This document shows, piece after piece, positions 55,559 to 64,000 of a DNA stretch of 64,000 nt (positions are counted from its first letter, which is position 1; each line of letters starts with the position of its first letter). Below the pieces are notes generated by a model. That model had not been told where the DNA came from and made no database searches. It saw only the letters and a list, made by a program, of their open reading frames with translations. The stretch lies in assembly GCA_006384855.1 (NCBI GenBank), contig VCJN01002425.1, positions 1 to 64,000 on the forward strand, read 5' to 3'. The translations under genes were made by a program, and so were the position numbers. The DNA comes from Tetraselmis striata (taxonomy: Eukaryota > Chlorophyta > Chlorodendrophyceae > Chlorodendrales > Chlorodendraceae).

Positions 55559-56886
55559 GTGCCTCGGGCAAATATGTTGTATGGTATATATACAACACGA
55601 GTATACAACACGGCTCGCGTCGGCATCATTAACGGATTTTAATTACATACTACTAGTACTACACGGGCCGCGCCCTAACAGAAGCGCCGCCCTCTGAGAT
55701 GCTGTAGCTCGCTGAACCAGCATCACACCACCGGTTCCGGCCAGGGCACTGCGGAGGAGCAACCATCAGCCGCCAACCGACCGGGAAAGGAAGATCTTGA
55801 GGTACGGGGTTTGGGTATGGGGAGGGTTGCCCGGTGGCGGCCTAGTCCGTGCGGCGGTTGACGTGTAAACCGCGAGGTCCCGGGCGGTGCTGGGACGGTG
55901 CCGGGTCCAGCAGGCGACGCCGTTGCGCCTCTTGCTCGGCATGCACCGAGGTATGTCGCAGTCCGGGAACTTGTAGGACGTCCAACCCACCTTGTCATCG
56001 CCATCACGGCCCACAGTGCAGCGGGCTTGCTTGGTGGCGTTGTCGTTGCCGGAGCGTTTGCCGAGTTGTCGCAGTCGGACGGAACAGTAGCGGCGGCGAA
56101 ACGCAACAGCGGGACGGCGATCGGACCAGCGTTGTTCGGCGCAGGGACACCAGGGACAGCCGGCGCCGTGACCATGGCACTTCCGGGGATGTCCTGGAAC
56201 GTGAGGCCATGGGCATGGCGTAGCTTGCCTCGAGTTCGGGACGGGGCTGGTCGGCAGGGCTGACTGACCTGCGCCTGCGGGGCGCAGGTCAGTCGGCCGT
56301 TGTTGTGATATTTCAAAAACATTCGAATTCCGATTCAACATCCAGATGCGATCGCACGGGCGCGCCGCCCACACGCGTCGACATAATCATCACATGCCGA
56401 CGACATATCATCCAGGCAAGGTATTAGACGAGTGATGGGTGGTATGGGAGTCATACCTGAGGCAGAGTGCCGGCGCCGGTGGATGGCAGCTTTAGCACGT
56501 TGAGGTCTCTGGGGACTCGGTGCCATGGTCCCACCTGATGCGGCATGTGTCGTTCACGACAGACTCCGCGACTTCTTCAAACTTCATAGCCCTCTGTTGG
56601 CGTAATCTGCCGGGGGCGGCAGGGGCTTGATACGGCTCAGGACGGGCGGCTACACGGCTCTTGAGCTGAATAGGTTGTCGCATGGCGAACCGGTGGGTTG
56701 GGAATGGTGGCCGCTTTGCACTGCCCAATCAGCCGACCCGACCGGTCCCGGACCAACTTAAGTATCCTATTTGGGGCCCTCTGGACCTCCCCTGACGCCC
56801 TGGTGGTCATCATGCCAGTTTTGCCCATAGTACTAGGCCCATACTTTCTGTTGTTCAAATATATACAACATATTTGCCCGAGGCAC
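55559..56886. mobile_element. Unclassified element with 24-bp perfect terminal inverted repeats
   Basis: The left end GTGCCTCGGGCAAATATG continues for 24 bp and is repeated inverted at 56863-56886. Internal minus-strand frames include 56858-56637 (NNRKYGPSTMGKTG), 56728-56492 and 56374-55766, none with a recognised transposase domain. It starts 46 bp after the end of pogo-like copy B. No clear target duplication was found. It holds a perfect hairpin at 56262-56294. Confidence 0.6.
56262..56294. repeat. Perfect 14-bp stem hairpin
   Basis: Arms GACTGACCTGCGCC and GGCGCAGGTCAGTC with a 5-base loop (TGCGG), GC-rich, near the centre of the 55559-56886 element. Confidence 0.85.
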
Positions 56887-58017
56887 CAGTACTCGCACGA
56901 GTACCTGTAGGGCGGTATCGTCTCGGACGATTGCGCTGTATGTGATTGCGCTGTAGTAATTTTACAGTACTCGTACTCGTACTGGTACGGTACAGTAATT
57001 TTTCGACGACATCGATCAAAGTGGTATTGAGGAAGGCTATTAATCTAGCGAGGTCATCATTAATCTAGCTACCCCGTAGGTTATCCTTCCTGTCTGCGCA
57101 CAGTAAACACGGCGCCTCCCTACCGCTACAGGGTAGCGACTGATCCTTACCTGTACTCTGCCACACCTCCACCGGCGCGCAGCATCAGCACATGTATCGC
57201 TGGGCAAGTAATACAGCTACCCGTACCCATCCGCGCTTAAATACTGCTTGGTGTGTTGTATGTACGGCGGGGTCTACCAGTTCTGCAGTTCAAGACTGCC
57301 AACAATTGGTTGCATCGAGCCCTCATTACACCGGCCACATAACACCTTCTAGAGCACAATGAGGGCCTCGAGCACCGCCACGCCAACGACGGCCCCGCGG
57401 CAGCGCTCTCGAGGCACGCTCTCGTGCTGGCGGCAGTCTCGCGCACGTGATGCACGCCGCGGCCATCCGAGCGCGTAGCTGGAGATGACACCCGCTTCGC
57501 GTTTACATGACGTTGTAGCGACCGGGGCCGGCGGGCGCGTCCCTCCTCATCACCTGCCAACACAGCGCAGGTTTGGGGCCGCGCGAACAGTCACGACAAG
57601 TCAGCGTCTACATGGAACATGTGTCGTGACACATTGTCGGCGCCTTGATAGCCACTTAAACAACCGCGCTGAGAAATCGGGCGTACAGTCGCTAGGTCGG
57701 CGGATCAGGGGACGAAAAACATGTCGCCATGTCCGGTTTTGTTTCGGCTGTGAGTTGTATTTGTCCGCATACGGGCGCGGACGCAACTGTACGCGGACGC
57801 CCTTTTCCGGATAGGTGAGTGTAGTGGCTTGGAACCTATAAAAACATTCGCTATGGTTCCGCTATGGCATCGTCTACATTTGACCTCTGGCCGGCACGTC
57901 AGGTCCCTATTGGCCGTGCTCTTAGTACCCGTACAGCGTCTGCACCCGCACCCTGCCGGTAAATGGTCGACACCTTGTGTTGGACACCTTGTATTCCTTT
58001 TTAATCGCAGCGCACAC
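56887..58017. other. Region downstream of PRP5, no gene seen
   Basis: GTAC-rich repeats at 56895-57000 and scattered Arg-rich frames. It includes the presumed 3' UTR of PRP5, but no clear TGTAA was found close to its stop. Confidence 0.4.
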
Positions 58018-60771
58018 TCAACAGGGATTCAGCGGAGGGTTCAGGGGAGGGTTCAGCGGTGACGCGAAGGTCAGTTCCGGCGGGCGCACCTTCTCGGTCG
58101 CCTCCTCCAGGATGCGCTTGATCTCCTGCTTGGCGCGCTTGACGCTCAGCTCGGTGGGCCCCTCGATGAGCAGGAACAGCTTGCGCTCCCCCGGCGGCGG
58201 CGTCATTCCGGGGCGGAAATACTGCCCGCGCGTGGTGATGGCGGCGCCCGTGATCTCCGTGATCTGCAGCAGCGAGTCCTTGTGTGTCACCTGCGGGGCA
58301 AAAGGGGGAGGGGGTCGTTGGCGCAGGACGGGTGCCATCCAGAGGATTGGGGTAACCGGAGGGCGGCAGAGGAGCGGCCAGAATGCCTCTGGTGTCGCCG
58401 GCGACTTAGATCAGGGATGGGTGTTATTTAACGACATTCCATAAGCGGTGACCAACCCAGTGTGGCTATTAACTGGCAGCTTACTGGACTTCCTGGGGAC
58501 TCCGTACGCTCAATACACACAGCAGTATCAAGGTGGTTTGAGCCCAAAGCTGACTACTCCAACTCACCGACAGGCGGGGTTTGTCGCCCAAGTCGCCACA
58601 CTTCGGGTTATTAGGGCGGTACTTTTCACCGGCTCACCCCGACACACCAATTCGGCGACTTCGGGATAATAGCCAGTTGCAGGTGCAACCGCCGGTGGTT
58701 AGGCGCTCTGCCGGCGGCCCATTGGATCAGCGCCGCCATTGCGGACGGCGTAATTGTGTTGGCGCCCTACGGGATAAGGAACCCCGTTTACATATACATA
58801 CTAAGATATGGAGGCATCAATCACAATCACAAACCACACGCAAAGCGATGAGTGAGAAGGCATGGCAGGGCAGGCCCGGGTGACACGTGCGTGCGGATGA
58901 TTGTCCCTCAAGGCAACGCGGCTAGAACGGGCCGGCGAGCTCTGATGCGGCAACAGGTCAGTGCAAATGGACACCGATCGCGGCGCCGGCAGGGCTATGG
59001 GTAGCGGGGCGGGGCGCCCCACCTTCCATCGCGAGTGCTGCGGGAAGTCGTTGATCTCCAGCTCCGCCTCGTAGTGCTTGCCGCCGCCGCCGCCGGGGTG
59101 GCCGTGCTGCGCGCTCAGCTGCGCGGCAAAGGCGGCCGCGCGCGCCGCCTGCGAGGCCTGCGCCGTCTGCGAGGGCATCCCCACCTGCGCGCGCGTCCAC
59201 GCGGAGCACTGAGCGCCGGAGCCGCCAGCCGCAAGGAGGGATAACGCAAGCGCGGGGACTGGGCCATGCCACACGGGCGACCCGGCACCGCTGCTGCTAC
59301 GGGTGCTGACACAGTTTCACATACACTGCGAATAAGCAACCTGCCCTGATGCCTGCCGGAGGTCAAACAACAATGAAGCTTCGACGTAACTATAGCGAGT
59401 GTACGGGGTTGAAACGAAAATAAAACAACTATTTGTATATGTAAGCGAATATATGTATATGTATTATAAAGCGAACCGAAAGTGTAGTCGCACTACCTTC
59501 AAATTGCAAGCAGTGCTGCGGCTGTTCTCGCAGGCTGCATGCAAGCTCAACGCGAGGCCGGCAGTAACGGTTCTCGTAGGTGAGTCGGCACCTGCACATG
59601 AACAGCCATACGGCCACCGCCCCGCGGCGGCATCACCGCCGGTGCACCGGACATGACTCGCCAACTTGCTGACGGCTGTCAGCATGTCAACCCGTAACTA
59701 CGCATGCAGGCGCAATCTGCATAAACACTCGCGTGCGCATTATCCTCCTATCTGTCACCCTGCCGACCGCAACCAGCAGCGACCTGCACGTTGGCGCTGT
59801 GAAGGATTTAAGGGCTAAGGTTTAGATTTCAAGGTGTTTCGAAGAAACGAAGGTTTAAATACCTCGGAAGTCAACCCCCTCCTGGGGGGGGGGGGGGGGG
59901 GGGTTCTGCAAGGCACACACAGATACCATCTTGACACATAGCACGTTACAGTACGATAAGTACGAAGACGCCCAACACTCGATCATGGAAATACTTAATA
60001 CATTGTTTTTGGGACGCGTAATGGAGTTATCTATAATGAGTCGTCAAAGGACTGTATAAATGTATACATACACACATACATACACACAGACATATATATA
60101 CATACACAAAACACATACCTAATATATGAAAAAAATGTACATATCACGGCAGGCAGCAACCAACATCTGTGTGTGTGTGTGTGTGTGTGTGGCGCGGCGC
60201 CCACCTGGTTGGCAATCTGCGCCGCCACAGCCTGCGCCGCCGCCACGAGCGGGTTGTGCGCCGCGGGGCCCGGCCCTGGCTGCGCAATCGCCAGCGTCTG
60301 CTCCTGGCGCGCGCCGGCCGTGAGCTGGATCCCGCCGGCCTGGCGGGTGGCGTTGGCCTGCGCCGAGATCTGCGCCGCCACCTGCTGTGCCGCCAGCACC
60401 TGCACAGCCAGGGGGGTGGGGGGGGGGGGGGGGGAGGCGCCTAGCTTAGGCCTGGTGGACTCGGGCACAGACAAGAGGAGAAGGGGGGCGCGAGGGGGGG
60501 GGGGGGGGGGGGGGGCAGGTCTCGAGAGGGGCGATGGTGCTTAGTGGCATCATCTGGTCCCAAGCTTTGATCCTGGCTACAGCCCTATTAAGCCTATAAA
60601 TTATCTGGACCTGCAGAAAATAACATCAAGCAGGTACACAGGGGAATCGAACACACCAACGCCAAGTATACATGTCTTGGATGTGCGTGAGTGCCAGCGT
60701 GTGTATAAGCACCAATCCGCCTTGTGAACCCCCCCCCCCCCCCCCCACCCCGGGGCACACAAACACAAAAC

Positions 60772-60868
<97 letters not shown>

Positions 60869-63724
60869 TAGACCTGAAGGGGTGCCGGCACATCCCTGAG
60901 AACCCTGATCACAACCCGCGATCGGGGCTTGCACACATCCTGTCGGAACATTTGCTACAGCTCCGCTACAGTTTCGTGCATATCTCACCTCTGACGGCCA
61001 GGGCAGGCCCTTATTAGCCGCCTCGCGGCCCGTGTATACTCATTGTACATCACATGCTTCAGGGTCGCAGAACTCGGAATACCCTAAATCCTTATTGACC
61101 TCTCTGTGTATGTGTGTGTCGGAGTGTGCAAGCGGGTTAGATTGTGTGTTCCCGTTGGGGGGGGGGGGGGGGGGAGGGGGGGAGGGGGCTTACGTGTGCG
61201 CTGACGCTGCCCGGCTGTGCCGTGCCGTCCGAGGCGACGATGGCCCCGGACGCGGCCGCCCCCACAGGCTGCCCTGGCTGCGGCTGCCCTGGCTGCGCCG
61301 CCGGCGCCTCTGGCTTGGGCCCCGTGCCCGCGATGCGGATCTCCGCGCCGTCATCGTCTTCCTCCTTGCGGTCATCCCCGTCATCGTCGTCGGCATCCGG
61401 CTGCGATGACGCATCACCACCGTCAGCCAAACAAGCCAGCGGCCAAAGGCGCAGGCACCGATCTTATAAAACACCGCGCACACGGCTATGAGTGCAGGCG
61501 AGTGGACAGCGATGATGCCCACCGAAACGTCTCTAGGCCTCTCCATATTGTGATCACTGTAAAGAGGGAGAGCGAGATATGCTATGTACACGTACACATC
61601 CGCATACACATACATTTGCACATGCATGTGATATTAATGGCTGTGTGTAACCCCAGTACACGGCTGTTCCTGCGCTCACATCGTTCTGGTTGTACTCCGC
61701 GCGGAGCGCCTTGCGCTGCTTGTCGCGCTCCGCCTCCTCCGACGAGTCAAACTTGAAGCCGCTGCCGCCGTAGCCGCTGCCGTGCGCCTGGGCCAGGCCC
61801 GACTCGCGCTTCTTGGAGAACGCGTCGCTCATGGCCTGCAGGTCACTGGGGATGGTCTGCAGGTGGGAGGGGGGGGGGGGGGGGGGGGGGAGGAGGCCAG
61901 ACAGCGAGTGTCAGTGACGCCTAATGCATCTGCCATCTCCGACAGCGCCATATTGCGTCATATGGGCCGACCCGCTCCCGCTCACAAAATACACTTTGGA
62001 GATACAGGACCACGGATACCATTGGGGAACAATGACCGAGAACCTGGCTGGTTGGCATCTGAGGGTCACGTTTAGGGGTTAGGGGTTTGTCCTTTACTTG
62101 AGAGTCAGTAACCCCCGGTTCTTTAATTGGGTCAGCCATGCGGTGTTTGGCGGCCGGCCCTGTCTAGGGCTGCCAGGAACCCAACACGGGAAACGCTTGA
62201 GAGCAGGGAAGTCACATGGGGCCACAAGATTTGATGGCAGTGGGGAGGGAGAGAATGCAGACCCGCCAGGTCACTTCTTAAGCTGCTAGGGTTTCATGTC
62301 TTTTTGGGTTGTTTATGGTTGAGGCGCAGCGACTTTGCTCGTGGGTCGGTGTCAAGTGTGTGAAGGGGAAGAGTATGGTTTCGGAGCCTTTGCACGAGCT
62401 GACCCTGAGAATGATATTGTATCCGGACGGTACATCCCTAATAGCTAAGCGTATTCCTCTGGCTTGGCGGGTCAGAAAGTACTTGTGGCGGTTTGTATAC
62501 ATAATTCCCGACGTTATACTTAAATTATTGTGTGTGACATCTGATATAATTACAATGTCTATATGTAGCTATATATAATTATATACATAATTACCAAAAC
62601 TACACTTATTGTATGTGTGAATGTGTGTGTTTTTGTGTTCGGTGTACGCGCACATACTTTTTTCTTCTACTTCGCGACGGAGAGGATGGGAAGAAAACAT
62701 AAACTCAAAGCGCGCCCAACCCCGACACACAGCAATGCACTCTCTTCTACGGCAACCCACGGCAACAGGGGGGCATCGGCTCGCGTGGCGGTCGAGCTGC
62801 CCCGCGCACCTGCTTGCTCTCCCGGAGCGCTTTGACGACATCCGGCGCGTATTTGTCGTCGTCGGGGCCAAGGAAGGTGATGGCGGTGCCCTTGGCGCCC
62901 GCGCGGCCAGTGCGGCCCACGCGGTGCACGTAGTCCTCGTGGTGGTTGGGCGGGTCGTAGTTTAGCACCAGCACCAACTCCTTCACGTCCAGCCCGCGCG
63001 CCGCCACGCTGCGCCAGGAGAGGAGGGGGGGGCGGGGGGGGGGGGGGGGGGATGGGGCTCAGCCGGGCAACATCAGCAGGGGCAGGCGGCCTAGTTAACA
63101 GCCATCTTCGCATCGGGTCGGCCAATCCACAGGGACCCCCAGATAGGTGCCAGGAAGCTATCCTTTGTTCTCAACGCCGCCTGACGCGACGCGATCTGGC
63201 CTACCCCGCTGAGATCGAGCTGTATCAAACGTGCCTGTACCGCGGCGGAGACAGGGGGGCAATAAGGCCGAGCGGTCACAAGGAGCCCTCATCTGTCAAA
63301 ACGTGTTATTGAGAACAACGCCACAGTAACTTGGAAATACACAAACATGCCGGCTTTATCAAGACGACGTCGCTATGATATGGGTGCTGATGCGGCATTA
63401 AGAACTGCGAATGAGAACTCCCCCTGATGCCTGCCACGGATCAACAGTAGTCGAACCATAGTACATGTTCCTACAGGTTGCATGGAAGCTGAATTTGGGT
63501 CTTGTAGGAAGGGTTTGGGTGGGTTTGCATCGGCAGCCGTAATCATTGAATGCGCCTGCTATAGTTGCGACAGGTCTTGCTGGCAACATTTCAACTAGTC
63601 GCATGCCGTGCGTGACAGTGCGCAAGTGCCCATTTCTTGACACGTTTTGACGCAGTCACGGAACAGCTGTGAACACTGTTCCGTTCAGTCGCGGATGAAG
63701 GGTGCAGCACACAAGTAGAGGACC

Positions 63725-63787
<63 letters not shown>

Positions 63788-64000
63788 GCGCGAGCGCGCT
63801 CTGCCTTGTGGTCAGCGGGTCTGTCGCACCTGGTGGCAATCATTAGGTTGCACACGTTGCTCTTGAAGTCGGAGATGGTGCACTCGCGGTCGGTCTGCTC
63901 CTTGCCGCCGTGCAGCGACAGGCAGGGGTAGCCCGACTTGAGCAGGTCGCGGAAGATGGTGTCGCACTTGTCCTGCGAGGACACAAAGACGAGGATCTGG
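58018..64000 (-). CDS. PRP5: PRP5/DDX46 spliceosomal DEAD-box helicase, 3' part (gene continues past the window)
   Basis: PRP5 (DDX46) is an RNA-dependent ATPase that acts in U2 snRNP recruitment to the branch site. Exons, minus strand: 64000-63830 (partial), 63008-62810, 61856-61680, 61400-61194, 60399-60205, 59184-59023, 58290-58018 (stop TGA). All phases agree. The first exon reads [16 protein letters not shown] and [15 protein letters not shown] (motif IV region). The next has ARGLDVKEL and the motif VI sequence [12 protein letters not shown]. Then come SGFKFD, an acidic/Pro/Gln region, two Ala/Gln-rich segments, the PRP5-specific [14 protein letters not shown], and the C-terminal [13 protein letters not shown]...[11 protein letters not shown] domain. 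The tail ends in a short repeat ([12 protein letters not shown]) encoded by 12-bp tandem units. The N-terminal RecA domain with the DEAD motif lies outside the window. Introns carry several C tracts and a hexanucleotide repeat. Confidence 0.95.
60770..60870 (+). repeat. (ACATAC)n hexanucleotide repeat in a PRP5 intron
   Basis: About 16 perfect units between PRP5 exons 61194 and 60399, preceded by a C tract at 60730-60746. Confidence 0.95.
63722..63786 (+). repeat. C tract, A tract and (CA)n in a PRP5 intron
   Basis: About 23 C, 10 A and roughly 14 CA units in succession, just downstream of the donor at 63829 in the direction of transcription. Confidence 0.9.

Noticed and set aside
60593..60988. 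HIHIHI/VYVYVY open frames
   Set aside because: Produced by the ACATAC hexanucleotide repeat in a PRP5 intron.

Overview
This window looks like nuclear DNA of a green alga (Chlorophyta, most like the Chlamydomonas/volvocine group). The genes have many short GC-rich exons. Nearly all introns are GT-AG with GTGCGC/GTGCGG-type donors, one 3' end carries TGTAA (the usual chlorophyte poly(A) signal), and the closest relatives I recognise are plant/algal proteins. No prokaryotic or organellar features were seen. Gene models were built by hand from reading frames, splice sites and phase, not from alignment.

Five host genes can be modelled. From left to right: RRP12 (complement 260-9786, 24 exons, ribosomal RNA processing); a homologue of the plant mitochondrial ATP synthase FAd/24-kDa subunit (17180-19205); BRE1/HUB, the histone H2B ubiquitin ligase with a C-terminal RING finger (24096-29559, 13 exons); an NmrA-like NAD(P)-binding protein with a predicted C-terminal membrane anchor (34592-39694); and the 3' two-thirds of PRP5/DDX46, a spliceosomal DEAD-box helicase (complement 58018 to the window edge). 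A small coiled-coil ORF lies at complement 40700-41077. These are housekeeping genes of unrelated pathways, so nothing suggests an operon-like or functional cluster.

Mobile DNA and its debris fill the rest. A MULE transposase relic (complement 10756-15960) carries a minisatellite of about 49 copies of a 62-bp unit in what looks like its intron. A retrotransposon-like ORF with one amber codon lies at 19910-21835, and a decayed relative is at complement 39770-40370. A tyrosine-recombinase element with a gag-like ORF occupies 43604-46449. A piggyBac transposase relic lies at 48949-51714. Two inverted copies of a pogo/Tigger-like TIR element are at 42023-42666 and 54612-55511, and an unclassified element with 24-bp terminal inverted repeats is at 55559-56886. 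A LamG-domain pseudogene (complement 32484-34300) abuts a 189-bp tandem repeat.

The most striking genome-wide signal is the placement of long C homopolymers. Inside introns they are mostly C on the sense strand, and most lie within about 35 nt of a splice site. Exon boundaries marked as uncertain in the entries should be checked with transcripts.
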